Assembly: GCA_033961575.1 (NCBI GenBank)
Contig: CM066731.1
Location: 84,899,501-84,963,500, forward strand
From: Aselliscus stoliczkanus
Lineage: Eukaryota > Chordata > Mammalia > Chiroptera > Hipposideridae
DNA length: 64,000 nt
Direction: 5' to 3'
This document shows positions 11,520-25,099 of this stretch, one piece after another. Below the pieces are notes generated by a model. It made no database searches. It had not been told where the DNA came from and saw nothing but the letters and a program-made list of their open reading frames with translations. Both the position numbers and the translations under genes were made by a program. Each line of letters opens with the position of its first letter. The stretch's first letter is position 1.

Positions 11520-12589
11520 GAAAAGAACAATGTGTACTGTAGTCATTTCAGGCTTTAAGATGATCATTGGTAAGGGGAAAATGAGGAATTGGATAAACAA
11601 GCTAACCAGCACCACTAAAATCATAGAATCCAGACAGCCACCTATTTTACCTATGCAAAGTCCAGCTGGGAAGATTTTTTAAATCGTCATATGTGACAAT
11701 TTATATTTTAATTTCAGTTTATCCCCAAATAAACTATCATTTCAACTAGCAAATCCAAGCAGCAGTGTGTTTCCCAATTGGTGGCATGTCGTGTGACAAG
11801 TTAATTCCCTCTGTCAATCTCTTGAAAGCAGCTCTTCCACTAGACTAAGAATTGGGTAATGCAGAAGATATCTCTTAAACTGGTCAAATGACTTAATAAA
11901 ATGTTTGTGAAGTCAGTTTAATAGCAATCTTTTAACTCAAGTTAAGGTAAGTAAGTCAGTTAATGACTCTAAGGTTAACTTCAAGTGCTGATTTCTCCTT
12001 GTGATTCCAGGCCTGGCTCGTTGGAGAGATTTGGCATCTTTTCATTGGAAACTGGCTTGGTGCAACAGTGCTCAGTGCCTGTGGCTGCCTTGTCTGCAAT
12101 CTGTCTGGTGGAATGACATATGCTGGGTGAATCACACTGGGCAATTTACAGAAAATGTTGAGAGCAAGACAAATTATTGCTCTCTTTTAGGATTTGACAT
12201 TTCTTTCCATTTGTTCATGCAGGTTGAAATGTCAGTGCTTAGCTCCTGATTTACCTCTACTATAAAGTCTTTGAAACTGACTTGGGCCACCCTTCTGCAG
12301 TTCCCCAGATGAAGGTCCCATTCACTCTAGTCACAGGGTATTGGATACTTTTACTTAACTGTTTGATTCATTATATATTATATTCTCAAAGAGATGATAA
12401 CTTTCTCCTGGACTGTAATTCGGTGTTAGAGCCCTATGTTCACTGAATAAAACTGTACTTTATATATCTTTATATCTCTGAACATAATTAGGCCCTCTCT
12501 AATACCACTTTTGCTTTCAGATACTGTCTCATTCTTCTTTCCATACAAAAATAAAACCTTTTAAAAGAATTTTTAATACACACTGTTTC
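11520..12589. other. No recognisable feature
   Basis: AT-rich sequence. The overlapping frames at 11956-12144 (minus) and 12001-12249 (plus) are short and show no domain. Nothing else supportable. Confidence 0.5.
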
Positions 12590-13235
12590 TGATTCTTCCC
12601 CTCGTGTTCTCCATTAGACCACTTCGCATCAGGGTTTGGCTGCCACCATTCTACAAACTTCTTTTATCAAGATCACCAGTACCCTCCACATTGCCAAATT
12701 CAAAGTTCAATACTAAACCCTCCTCTTACTTAACCTATCAGTTGCATATATTATAATTGCTCATTATATCCTGCTTAAATCCACAGTTTTCAATTAGCTT
12801 CAAGAATACCATATTTATTTTGGCATCTCTCTAGATTTTCTTTCTTAGTCTCCTTAACATATTCTTGTTCATTTAACTTCACCATTAAATATTGGACTGC
12901 CTTAGAGCATCAGCTCCTTTCATTCCACACTGCTTCACTGAGTATCTCCCCTCATTTTAAATCTTTACCAACCATCTGTATTCTGGTGACATCAAAATGT
13001 ATGTCTCTACCTACATGTTTCTAGTGAACTACAGAGTCTTTCCTTCCCTTACTGACTATTTTACATCCCTACTGAATGTCAAATAGGTATTCAAAGTTAG
13101 CATGTTAAAATCAGAGCTCCTGATTACCCACTCCTAAAACCTTCTGTTCCTATAGTCCCCTTCATCTCAGTAATCTCAGTAAATGACATTTCTGATCATC
13201 CATTTGTGCAGGTCAAAATTTGTAGCGTAATTCTT

Positions 13236-13390
13236 TTTTTTGTTTTTTTTGTTTTGTTTTTTTTTTTAGCTGAGCCATCCTGCCACCTGTTGGCAGCTCA
13301 GCTCAGACTGGGCATTGAACTGCTGTTGCTCAGAGCTCAGCTCGTACTCTTGAGCGAGCTCTTAACCAACTGACCCACTCAGCCAGCCCT
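13236..13390 (-). mobile_element. tRNA-derived SINE, type B, within L2
   Basis: Minus-strand SINE with its poly-A tail (poly-T on plus) at the left. Flanking repeats are TAGCGTAATTCTT (13223-13235) and TAGTATAATTCTT (13391-13403), an imperfect 13-bp target duplication that interrupts the L2. Confidence 0.85.
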
Positions 13391-13492
13391 TAGTATAATT
13401 CTTGATGCCTCTGTGTCTCTCACACCCACCTTTTAGCATCTAATTCATTAGCAAATAATTTAGGTCCTGTCTTCAAAATATATCTGGAATTA

Positions 13493-13621
13493 GGGCCGGC
13501 CGAGTGGCGTGATAGTTAAGCGCTGGCTTGGGAAGCCAGTGGCCCTGGTTTGGGTCCCACATGTGAGGGCCAGTGACACTGCCCTCTAAAAAAAAAAAAA
13601 GATATATATATATTAAAAAAA

Positions 13622-13670
<49 letters not shown>
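13493..13670 (+). mobile_element. tRNA-derived SINE, type A, with expanded (TA)n tail
   Basis: Starts GGGCCGGCCGAGTGGCGTGA, with an A box, a tRNA-like stem CTGGCTTGGGAAGCCAG and a B-box-like GGTTTGGGTCCC, then an A tail. The tail has turned into a (TA)n microsatellite at about 13622-13676. Target duplication: TATCTGGAAT (13481-13490) and TATATGGAAT (13671-13680). Confidence 0.85.
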
Positions 13671-13677
<7 letters not shown>

Positions 13678-14497
13678 AATCCAATCACTTATTATCATTT
13701 TCACTTGTTATCACTCTAATGTAAATCACTATCAATCTCTCACCTGGTTTACTGTCAGTAATCTCCTACATAGTCTCTGTGTTTCTTCCTTTGTCTTTTT
13801 TCAATCAATTCTTATTCTCCACACAGTAGAAGCCATTGTCATATTGGTAAAACTTGAAGTCGGTTCATGATACATATCAATTTAAAACCTTTCAATACTT
13901 TCCAATCTTAGAATAAAAGCAGAAAAAGTCCATAAGAGCTTATCCAATCACCCCATCTCCCCAATTACTGTTCTGTACTCATTTCCTGTAATTCTAGTTT
14001 TAACTCACTCTTTTCCAGTAAGACTGCTATCTTGAAGCTCTGCAAATGTGTCAGTTACCTGCATTTTTAAATCTTACTCTTGCTTTTCTTCCTTCCTGAA
14101 ACATACTTATTTGATTTCTCTCATTCCCATTAAATGTTTACCCAACATCACCTTTTCAATGAGACCTTACTTGACTACTCTGATATTGTAACATCCTCTC
14201 CAACTCAGATTTTCTATCTTCCTTCCCTATTTTTATATTTTTGTCTTTCAATATGCTCTTTCCTCAAACATCAATCATCAATACACCAAACAGTAAAGCA
14301 TCCATAGAATCCATCTCCATTTCTCATACTATGTATTATACTGATTTACTTTGTTTACATTTTTCCAGTTTCTTACTAGAATATCCTTCATCAGGGACAA
14401 TTTTTTTTTCTGTTTATTTATTGCTTTATACCTAGCTTCTAGAACTACCCTAGCAGATAGTAGCTGCCCAATAAAAAAAAAATCATTAAATGATGGA

Positions 14498-15523
14498 GAA
14501 ATGTATACAATAGTTGACTAGTCAACATTTGCATGATTAAATTTAAGGATGATGCCCAGAGAAAATCACATAGAATATTAATGACTAGTCAGATCCTCCT
14601 AAATATCATTTTAATATGTACAAGACATCATAGTATAAGTTATGGAGCTTAGAAGATCTAGGTTCTTAATCTTAGAACCACCATTCATTAGCTCTTAGCT
14701 GTGGACAATTATCTTTTCTAAGCCTCATAGCATCTATAAAATGTATTTAATAATATCTAAATTTTATTATTTTGGAAAATGAAAAAAAAAATAAAATATC
14801 TACCTTTGTTCCCAGCACATCAGAGACAACTTTTATTAACTATGGTCATTTTCTTGGACAAAAGTGAACCCAATTAATTAAATAGTAAGGCACCATAGGT
14901 GTGAAAATTTGAAATCAAGTCTTCTTGGAAAATACATGCAAAATAAATTGATTAAGGTTTTTCTGAAACTTCTCACCAAAACCCAATTCTTCTGAATACG
15001 TTTCCCATTTTGAGTTGTTAATGTCCATGAGTATCCTCCCATGTTTGTTCCATCAGGAACATTTGAGGAACAGCCTTTCTTAAAAGCATGTTCTAAAATT
15101 TCTCTAGGATTTCCTTTCAAGTTTCTAGTATACACCCTGCAAATTTTATTGTGCATTACTTGTGCAGAAAATGACAACTATATCATGACTTGACCTGGAT
15201 CAAAGTGATGATAGACCACATGCTAATATCACAGCTGCAAAGAAGTGGAAAATAAAACAAAACACAATAAAATCACCAAAACCATGATTTAGAATTAATG
15301 AACTATAGTACTAAAGGAATTTTCTTGGCAGTGGTGGAATAAAATTTTCAGAGAAATAAATTTAAATTATTTATAATCGAAATAACATAATTAAGATTGA
15401 ATTTGTTTTTAAAGTATTTAAAAATAAATAAGGCCTTAGTCTATATTTGAGATTTCACTGTCTCAAATATATTTTCAGAAAAACCTTCTAAGCCTTTTTG
15501 GATCTTAATCCAAATATGTTTTA
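14498..15523. other. No recognisable feature
   Basis: AT-rich. The 99-codon minus frame at 14878-15177 shows no known domain or codon conservation I can judge, and is most likely chance. Confidence 0.5.
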
Positions 15524-15528
15524 ACAAC

Positions 15529-15743
15529 TGTCATCACTGGGGGCTTGGAGGTGCAGTTTCAGCGGTGAGATGCCCAACTTAGAGAAGGCACGTGGAGCCT
15601 ACATGAGGAGGAACCAGCGTCTTTAATTAGCAATAACAACCATTATGTAGAGGTTTGTGGGGAGGAGAGTGCACGAAGTGCACATGCTCCCTTTCACAAA
15701 TGCAAGGCATTTTTACCTAAAGGGCTTCTGTAACCAGAGCCCA
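15529..15743 (-). repeat. ERV-B 3' LTR, truncated
   Basis: About 215 bp align with the inner part (R/U5) of the 348-bp 5' LTR. At about 15743 the sequence jumps from LTR (AACCAGAGCCCA) directly into env TM sequence (AGTTCCACCAACATG). In ERV-C these two points are about 290 bp apart. Confidence 0.85.
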
Positions 15744-17060
15744 AGGAAGTTCCACCAACATGTAAGGGGGTCATCCTACAGGGACTGGATCTCCAAAACC
15801 TTAGTGTCTATTTCCTGCAAGGCTTCCTGTACCTTTTGTTGGTGGTGGTCCAGGATGTAAACACAGCATTCAACAAGCAAGAGGGTACATGTTCCCCCTT
15901 GCACAGCTATTAGGTCTAGGGCCATCCTGTTCTGTAGTACTACCTTTCTCATCTGGTTGTTTCATCAAGGAGCAGGGCTAAAGGGGCTTGCGTGATGTTC
16001 AGGGCGTTTGCAATATGTTGGGCAAGGGCTTCCACCTGTAGTTCTACATCTATTACTCCACTCCCTGACAACAAGAAGGCTAAGGGGTAAAACCATCAGG
16101 CCACCTGTTTTTCCCAGTGCCAACGGTGGTAAACTGGGTCCCAACTGGCTGGCCTGTGGGGTAACATGGGCATCAGGCAACTGAATATAAAGGGGTGCCC
16201 CCAAAGTGTAGTGGCCTGTCTACTGGGCTGGCAGATATGGCGAGCCGTAGCAGCCACAAACCCAGATAGTATTACCTGGTAGGAAGTCAGTGGGCATCGT
16301 TTCCACTAAACAACGTCCATCCCACCAGCGAGTAGGGTTTGTTACAACAGTAACATTGAGGCAGAACTCCTCATAACTGTACGGTTTGGAGCCATGGGTG
16401 TCGTGGTTAGACAATGTCACATGAATTCCCACCAACTACTCCCAGCAATTGTCTACAGCCTTGCAAGGAGATGGGGGTCATTGTGGTGTTGATTCTGCAA
16501 GAGGGCTTTGACAGCATGGCTGCGGCGTTCCCCTCTGGACTGTTCCGGTCCCAGTGCTGGAGGTCTGTCCAGCTGGTAACGGTGGTAGGGGTGGCTTGCC
16601 AGAGTCCTTCAGTGGTCTCTGCTGGTAGCTCTGTGCACACCTAGCAGTGCGAGGCATTATGCACCTGGGCAAAGCTGTGTGCCCAGGATAGGACGTTGTT
16701 CCCTACAGCTAACCTGGGCAGTATGACAGAGCAGATAAAGAGATCATCATGGGTAAGTCACGGCCTTCCTGTGACAGCACCATAGCCAGTATGAGGGCAG
16801 CTCCTGGTCGGTGGTACCACACCTGGGCTCCGTGGGTCATTGGTAGGGGGCCAGGGGTTAGGTCCAACATGCACAGGGTTATGGGCCAAAGGCATGGGGG
16901 CAGGGGTCCCTTGCAAGAGGGACCCACTTGCCTTGGCTGGTAAAGTCACTTGTATCATGAAGGGCCAGTGCCCAAGCCAGGGTGTAACCTCCAGGCCCTT
17001 CTCTAGACCCTGTTCCCAGGGTTCAAGCAGGGTAACCCATGACTCTTGGGTGACCTGAGC
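15744..17060 (-). pseudogene. ERV-B env remnant
   Basis: Broken envelope gene. Frames at 15965-16204, 16220-16435, 16407-16640 and 16758-17129 correspond in order to the TM and SU segments of ERV-C env. The GAPLYI--PDAHVTPQASQLG block is shared with ERV-C. The extreme 3' end (membrane anchor and tail) is removed by the LTR-env deletion. No intact surface or fusion domain remains. Confidence 0.75.
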
Positions 17061-17103
17061 CTGCCAAGTCCAGGTCCATTCCTGCATCTGACCGGAGACT
17101 ACC

Positions 17104-18180
17104 ATGGATGAAGCAGGTAGGATTACCATCTATCTCTGTAGCCTGGGCTGTATCTCCAGGTGTCTGGTCCCAGTGACCTGTGGAAGTTGTGGGAACCCCT
17201 CAGTTACTTTATCCAATGGGGTCTTACCAGTCTTCTGTGGCTGCTCGTTCAACAGGCAAACAGCTACTGGTACCTGGTTTTTCCAATGTTTCCACCTGGG
17301 GACCAATACCCTTAACTTGTCCTTCAACAACCCGTTAAAGCGTTCAACCATACCGGCAGCTTGGGGTCAGTAAGGAACGTGTAGTTGCCATTGGACATGA
17401 TTGTCCTTAGCCCAGGTTTGAACCTGTGAACCTGTAAAGTGGGTGCCTTAGTCACTGGTAAGCAAGGACCAGCCATAGGCAGCAGACAAGTGCTCCAAGG
17501 GTAGGAGCATATGCAGTTGTTCTGCCTGGGTCACAGGGTAAGCAAAACCCAGTCCTGTGGCACTGTCTACTGCCGTCAGGGCATACCAGGCTCCCTGGTC
17601 TGCAGGGAGTGGCCCAATATAGTCCATCTGTCATTCCTGCAGGGGTCATGCTCCCCGGGGTATGGGTTCCATGGAGGTGGGCAGATGCTGTCTTTGAGGG
17701 CAGTGCTCTGCACACAAAGTACACTGCTGGATAGCTTGTTGTGCCTAAGTTCTGGTTAGCTGTAAGCCCCAGTCAGTAGCCTCTATCCCCATAGTCTGGA
17801 CACCAACATGGCCTAGCTTCTTGTGAAGCCATGCGGCCACAACAGTGGACCCTGGGGACACTGTAAGCAAGTGTACTCATACCAAGGCATCAGCCACATC
17901 ATTGCCGGGCACCTGTAATGGTTGATGGCCTGAGACATGATACATGGTAGTTCCTGTGTTCTGGCCCCATTTCCACAGGTGTTCCCAGAGGTCCTTGCCC
18001 CATAGTGGGCGATAGCCAATCAGTCACTCTTGGGCTGCTCACCTGGGCAGCCACAACGTCAGGACACGATACATGGCCCAGCTGTCAGTGCAGACATATA
18101 CTGGGCCAGGTTCCTTACTCAAAACCATCCAGACCACTCTTAACTCAGCCCATTGGCTACAGTGTCCGGTACCTGTGTCA
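17104..18180 (-). pseudogene. ERV-B integrase remnant
   Basis: The minus frame 17130-17351 is the integrase region around the catalytic glutamate (MVERFNGLLK) and its C-terminal part (a TPLDKVTEG block). Upstream, the second catalytic-aspartate block reads SD, then a TAA stop (17448-17450) where ERV-C has an arginine, then GTHFTG. Further frameshifts split the catalytic core and the N-terminal zinc domain. Confidence 0.8.
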
Positions 18181-18860
18181 TTCTAAAAGGTGTCAGAGAG
18201 GGGTTGCAGGGCTATAGCTTCCCAAGTTGGGGGCTGCCCTCGGCAAGACCTGTCCATGTACCAAGTATCAGCTAGCACTGGAGGCTTGCCCTCCTCAAAG
18301 GGGCTAGGAATCTCCCTCATTTCCACGGGGTCCTTTGCTTGCTCAGAGCAGAAAGCTATAGGCCCCAAAAGAGCATCTATCCCCTGGGTCAATGGACTAG
18401 TGGAGAACTGAACCCCTTGCTCTAAATAGGCTCCCCACTTTGTTAGCATTGGTGTCTGCGCCACGCCAGTTCATGGCCTTGTTGCCCAAGCCTGGAGCCA
18501 GTTATCCACTAGGTAAATCATCTGTACTGTGACTGGTTGCGGGCCTGTGATGCTTTCACAGCCCAAAAGGACAGGGTATGCAGCTGCCAATTGTTTTTCC
18601 ACCAGGGAGTACCATTCCTCAGCTTCCTCCCAAAGCTGGGACTAAAACCCTATAGGAGTCTTCTGTGCGCTCTGTTTCTGCCAGAGACCCCAGCCAAACC
18701 CAGAGTCCTCCACCTGGACAGTCAGGAGGAATGGCAGGGTTGGGTCAACAACGCTTAGGGTCTGGGCCTGTGCTATGGTATGCTTTGTTACCCTGAGCAC
18801 CTGCTTGGCTTCAGGGGACCAATCCCAGGGCTCCCCTTTGCAAACCAACCAATGCAAAGG
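18181..18860 (-). pseudogene. ERV-B RNase H remnant
   Basis: The minus frames 18642-18857 and 18183-18464 cover the connection/RNase H domain. The active-site box that reads TDGS in ERV-C reads MDRS here. The ends align with ERV-C 51690-52390. Frames are split. Confidence 0.75.
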
Positions 18861-19760
18861 TCACATTAACATTGCCAGATGTGGTATGAAGGTTCGCCAG
18901 AACCCCAGTAGCCCCAGGTAAGTCTGCAACTGCCTCGCTGTCTCCAAGTGGGGTTATGCTTCAATCTTGTTTATAACTGCCTCGGGGACTACTTTTGTCT
19001 TATCCCACCAAACAACTCCCAAGAACTTCACAGAGTAGCCAGGACCCTGAACCTTGTCCTCATTCACAGCCACCCCCAACCGATTAGGGCATCTCGGAGA
19101 CTGTGGGTGGCAGTTTCCAGATCTGCAAGAGAATCATCTATATAGTGAAAAAAGCACACAGTCAGGGCTTGGTCCATGTAGCTAAGTCCTGTGCTACCAG
19201 CCCATGGTACAGGGTTGGGCTGTGCAGGTAGCCTTGTGGCAACACCTGGAAAGTCCATTGTCTACCCTCTCAGGTGAAGGTGAACTGTTCTTGGCTGGCA
19301 GTGTCAATGTCAATGGAGAAAAAGGCATTGGCCAAGTCTACCCCATAGTGTAACTGTCCCAATTCCTGTGAGAGGAGATCCATTAACTCCGTGATGTTTG
19401 GAACAGCACCATGGAGTAGGCAGGGGGCCAGGGGAGTCATCTTATTCAGCTCCCAGTAGTATACTGTCATTCTCTAGGAGCTGTCTGGTTTCTGCAGTGG
19501 CCAGGCCAGGGCGTCGAAGGGGCTATGGGTGGACCGTATGACACCTGCCTCTAACTTCAAGATAGTATGCCCAATCTCCTCATGCCCGCCAGGAAAGCTA
19601 TATTGTCTGATATTAACCATTCGGGCGGCCTGTGGCAGGTGGAAGGGTGCGTGCTGAGGATGTCTTCTAACCATTGTTTTCACCACACGCACCCGCAAAT
19701 GAAATTCCCCCACAGTCATCATAACAGTCAGTCCCCTGAGTACATCCACCCCGAAGATTT
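18861..19760 (-). pseudogene. ERV-B reverse transcriptase remnant
   Basis: The minus frames 19474-19749, 19270-19470 and 19064-19258 carry PGGHEEIG, a TVYYWELNK block, a [11 protein letters not shown] block and the catalytic box. The box appears to read YIDD, but only because an 18-nt in-frame deletion near 19135 joins YID to the D of a downstream DSLADL. The residues normally following the box are missing, so activity is not expected. Confidence 0.85.
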
Positions 19761-20050
19761 ATTCAGCAATAGGAGATATGTAGACTTCATAAGCCCTGAA
19801 GGGAGATGTCTGACTCCCACGGTGAGGGAGACTCTATACACCATGATATGTCGGCCACCATACCCCTCAATAGTGGCTTTTGGGCCTTGAATATGGTCCA
19901 GATTGCCATGCATGAGGGTGCTGTCTGCTCTAGTGTCCAAAAGGGCCAATACCTGCTGCACTTTCTGGGGAGACCAATATATGGTGAGTTCAAAGTGTGG
20001 CCTCAGGTTATCTGGCTCCCTTGTAAACCGGGTGTCCCGGCCCACTCTCT
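19761..20050 (-). pseudogene. ERV-B protease remnant
   Basis: The minus frame 19728-20045 is a nearly continuous 105-codon protease segment. The catalytic triad reads DTR instead of DTG (19929-19937, GGA to AGA), followed by ADSTL. A KATIEGYGG block lies downstream. Retroviral protease identity is clear from motif and position; the glycine loss predicts inactivity. Confidence 0.8.
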
Positions 20051-21405
20051 AGTCAGGGAGGAAGTCAGCTAGGCATAACTCCAGAGCAAACCCCTTGTGT
20101 TCCTTCAGGGGCAGGGCGGTGAACTTCTGTACAGGCTGTAGCTTCCGCCAGAGGGCCAAGAGGACCTCGAGTGACTGTTTGTTTAATTTCTCCTCTGCCA
20201 GCCCAGCGGCCATCAGATCAAACCATATTTGCCAGTGGCTCACCTTAACAGGGTGCCCCCCCTTGCCCTGGCCCTTGGGTATGGCTTTTGCTGCCCGTTT
20301 TGGGAAACAGGGGTAACTGTGCCCCTTCTGGCCACAGCCCGAGCCTGCACAGTCCCGCCTTGCTGGTGGACTTCCACATCCCCCAGTCTAGCCAAAGCCC
20401 CTGTAACCTCGTGGGCAGGCAGGTCTGTGTAGGGAACTAATAAAGCAACCATAGTCCCAAAAGTTCCCTGCGGGCCATTAGCAAGGATAAGGCCTTTCAT
20501 GCAGGCTATAAATATCTCCTCATCAGGGCTGCTGTACTGTAAGGCAAACATCATCTGTCGCACGCCCATCTCCCGTATGACTTGCACCAAGTCCAAGTAG
20601 GTGGTCCACTTGCTCACATGTTCTGGCAAGTCCTGAGCATTGTCCTAGACTGTGCAGGCAGCAGCCATGAGCCAGTTAATTAGGGTCTGATTACCGGCTT
20701 GGGGGTTGGTCTGAGGCACATTTTGTAAATGCTGCCGCAGGAAGGGCACCGTCCGTGGTGACACTGGCCAGCTGCACCATCTCGGTGGAGCTTAACTCTG
20801 TGTTATCTGCCCCATCATCCCACAGACCTGGGGGACAGACTCACCCAGGCACTGTTTGCACTGCTTCACGAGTTCTCACAGCTCCATGGCTGTGTAAGGG
20901 GTACAGGAAATATGCCTCATGGACTGTCGCGGTTCGGACCCCCAGGAGCCGGCCACTCTTCAACTTCCACCCTTTGCCACACCACAGGTTGGGCACAAAG
21001 CATCGACCTCTGCAGGCTGCTAGCCTGGGAGGGCACCTCCAACTCGGGGGACCCTTGGAGCATGCGTTCAGCCACCACCAGGTGTTGCTCCATGTCTTCC
21101 TCCCAGCACTATAAGTGCTGCACCCAGTTCGCGTACTCCTGGATGTCACTGCTAGCATGTTGTAAGACTGCTAGGAACATCCAGGCCACCTGGCCAGTTC
21201 CCTCCCGATGCACCGGAGGGATCTTCGGTTCCAATGCCTCCAGGGCTTTCCAGACATCTTCTGGTCGAGGACTTACAGGGTCCCAGTCCTCCGGTAGAGT
21301 CCATGCCAGTAAGTATGCCATGACCGGATACCAGAAGGAAGTCAGGGGCCACATCCCATCCATCTGGGGCGACTCCTCAACTGGGGCTGAAGGGTCACTC
21401 ACTTA
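20051..21405 (-). pseudogene. ERV-B gag remnant
   Basis: The best segment is the minus frame 20240-20629 (a capsid C-terminal-like block with MPEHV, DLVQVIREMG and LQYSSPDEE). In a shifted frame near 20300-20350 there is a degraded nucleocapsid knuckle, CGQKGHSYPC, preceded by an extra cysteine with unusual spacing. The minus frame 21109-21402 is the matrix-side segment. No continuous gag frame exists. Confidence 0.75.
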
Positions 21406-21410
21406 GCCAT

Positions 21411-21420
21411 GATCCTGCCA
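21411..21420 (-). other. ERV-B primer binding site, internally deleted
   Basis: The minus strand reads TGGCAGGATC, two bases from the LTR. This equals the two ends of the serine-tRNA primer site of the related ERVs, with about nine central bases lost. Confidence 0.55.
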
Positions 21421-21422
21421 AG

Positions 21423-21770
21423 TGTCACCAGGGGTTTGGGGGTGCAGTTTTGTCAGGGAGATGCCCAAAGTAAAGAAGGGAGTTGACATGAGGAGGAACC
21501 AGCATCTTTAATCTGTAATAACAACCATTATATAGAGGTTTGGGAAGAGGCAAGTGAACAGAAGTGCACATGCTCCCTCCTGCAAGTGTAAGTCATGTTT
21601 ACCTTAAGGGTTTATGTAACCGGAGCCCAGCGCCGGCACACCAGCCTCCGAAGTGAAGGTCTATCAGCCAGGGATCAGGGTCCCTGTGTCAGCCTGTACA
21701 CAGATGGACATTCTTGGGCCCTGTCCCAGGACCTCCAAGGTGCATGCCTGAATGTGCCCGGGCCCTGTCA
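21423..21770 (-). repeat. ERV-B 5' LTR
   Basis: 348 bp, ends TG/CA. On the minus strand there is a TATA box CTATATAAT (21527-21535) and, about 15 bases downstream, ATTAAA (21507-21512). This is the same family as the ERV-C LTRs (U3 start TGACAGGGCC). Confidence 0.88.
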
Positions 21771-21887
21771 ACAACATACTTTTAAAGCATTTTTTTGTTT
21801 GTTTTGTACATGAGTTACAGGTTTGATAAGAAGAAGAAAGGCCTGAATATAACAACTCTCAAAGTTCATTAAAAACATTGATTATCT

Positions 21888-23330
<1,443 letters not shown>

Positions 23331-23341
23331 CATTGACTATG

Positions 23342-23450
23342 TTTTTTTTTTTTTTTTTAGGGCAGTGTCACTGGCCCCCATATGTGGGACTGAACCAGGG
23401 CTGCTGGCTTCCCAAGCCAGCGCTTAACCATCACGCCACTCGGCTGGCCA
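23342..23450 (-). mobile_element. tRNA-derived SINE, type A
   Basis: Minus-strand SINE with a poly-T left end. It duplicated ACATTGACTAT (about 23330-23340 and 23451-23461), that is, it inserted into the right target repeat of the ADH5 retrocopy and is therefore younger. Confidence 0.88.
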
Positions 23451-23461
23451 ACATTGACTAT

Positions 23462-23818
23462 CTTTAGTCAACCTACAATCTCTCTTCCTAGTTTACTAGT
23501 ATTTCAAAGGAAGCTCAAGAAGATTTGTCCAATTCCTGGTGACAAAGATTGTCTCTTTGATTAAACTCTACTGATGCTTCCCTAAATGCTTTTTCAACTG
23601 GGCTTTGACTTTTGGACTTCTCTGTTTATCTCTGCATTGTCCAGTTTTAGCAATAATCCTGCTAAGTCAGTTTACCCCATCATCCATATCTGATCACTCT
23701 CCATATCTAGTCAGGTTCCTTATCCCCCACGATGCCCTTGGTAATGTCTGATCACCCCAGCCTGCCTAAGTGAAAATCCTGTTAGGTTGGTTTAGAATCC
23801 CCCAAACCCCTGATATTT
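23462..23818. other. No recognisable feature
   Basis: About 360 bp of sequence with a repeated CACTCTCCATATCT/TGATCACCCC flavour near 23690-23760. No family or coding signal named. Confidence 0.4.
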
Positions 23819-23834
23819 TCTCTTAGTAATTTTT

Positions 23835-24288
23835 TTTTAAAGATTTTATTGGGGAATTGGGGGAGGGGAACAGCGTTGGGGAACGGGGAAAGGGGAACAG
23901 GCAAGTTGCGGTCCTTTTGTTCTTCAGTCTAGTTGTGGAGGACATTGCTTCACTGACCCATGTTGTTATCATCATTGTGCTCTTCTCGGGTGAGGCAGAT
24001 CAGTCACCGTCCTCTGGATGGCCACTCACAGTGGCTCTTGGCAGCTTACACCAGCTACCAGCCACCCATGCTGACTGCTGGCCATTCACTGTAGCCTATG
24101 GTAGCCCACTGAAGCAGGGGCTGCAGCTATACCATTCCGGGGACTCACAGCAGCCCAGTTCTAGGTGGAGCTGTTGTTCACCATCTTAGCTGTAGAAGGC
24201 AGTGTCATTGGCACTCATGTGTGGGATCCGAACTGGGGCCGCTAACGTCCCAAGCCAGCTCTTAACCAATGTACCAGTCGGCCAGCCC
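23835..24288 (-). mobile_element. Composite SINE, type A head with a long tail
   Basis: A 454-bp minus-strand element with a perfect 16-bp target duplication TCTCTTAGTAATTTTT (23819-23834 and 24289-24304). The head (right end) is type A with the stem CTGGCTTGGGA. The body is about 330 bp of non-tRNA sequence that ends like the other composite SINEs (GGGAATTGGGG and GATTTTATT on the plus strand). Confidence 0.85.
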
Positions 24289-24304
24289 TCTCTTAGTAAT
24301 TTTT

Positions 24305-25099
24305 AATCCTTTGACCTTCATCCTGCTCCTTGGCCATAAATGCCCACTTGTCCATGTTATTATATTTGGAATTGAGCCTGGTTCTATACTGAGGTCTCTT
24401 TTACCTTGTTGGCAATAGTCATGAACAGAATTTGTTGTCATCACTTTATCTACTGACTGTTCAGCTCTTATTATTCTTTAACACATTTGAAGACAAAGGG
24501 TGGGCTTACAAAAATTTCCCCAGCAGAATAAATAGTCAGACATAAGAATCAACTGTATGGAGCTACCAAGGAGGTAGTGACTTCTCTGAATTTCTACCTC
24601 CTTCTCAGTGTGACTTAGGCCATTACTAAGCCTCATAATAGATGAAGAAACAAGAGATTGATTTTGGGTTGTAATTAGTGTCCACATCCATCATGATTTT
24701 TTGAATCTGAAAGTGAACATTAAGAAAAATAATAACCCCTGTTTTTCATCTGAGTAAGGAGACTGAGAAATAGAATATGTGCTACACTTAGATAAAGGCC
24801 CGTTATATCAGGAATATTGATTTCTCAGAGGCCATTTTTTTAACATGGGTGCTTCTATTGTACTTGTGAAGCAGAGATTAAAAACAATTTTACCAAGTAA
24901 ATGTCTCCTTAATTTCCCTTTGCCTTCATTCATTTTATCAATTAAGAAATAATTATTCAATGACAAGTTCTCCTATTTTAGATGCTGAGAAAACATAAAA
25001 TCATATATTTATAGAACTTACTTTCACTATTTAAAATTTTCACCACCAACAGTTCAAAAGCAATACTTAGCTCTTCAAATCCACATTATCAAAATCCTA
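24305..25099. other. No recognisable feature
   Basis: AT-rich, no supportable coding or repeat call. Confidence 0.45.

Larger units (their letters stand above)
12590..14497 (+). mobile_element. L2 LINE, 3' half
   Basis: Old LINE2 sequence reading on the plus strand, matching the familiar 3' portion of the family in order: a CTGTTTCTGATTCTTCC-like stretch at the start, an AACATGTCCAAAATCAGAGCTC-like stretch near 13100, a TCTTGATGCCTCTGTGTCTC-like stretch near 13400, then the 3' UTR ending in GCCCAATAAA-like sequence near 14470. It is heavily diverged and interrupted by SINEs at 13236-13390 and 13493-13670. The match is to recalled family sequence, not a search. Confidence 0.7.
15529..21770 (-). 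mobile_element. ERV-B: class I provirus with perfect target duplication
   Basis: A 6.2-kb minus-strand provirus. It starts TG at 15529 and ends CA at 21770. The 5-bp duplication ACAAC flanks it exactly (15524-15528 and 21771-21775). Order from right: 5' LTR, damaged primer binding site, gag, protease, reverse transcriptase, RNase H, integrase, env, truncated 3' LTR. An internal deletion fused the 3' LTR to env, removing most of U3 and the env 3' end. All genes are broken by frameshifts and stops. It shares LTR and coding sequence with ERV-C. Confidence 0.93.

Noticed and set aside
13473..13704. Ile-Tyr repeat frames at 13.5, 61.0 and 63.4 kb
   Set aside because: They are translations of (TA)n and (GT)n microsatellites.
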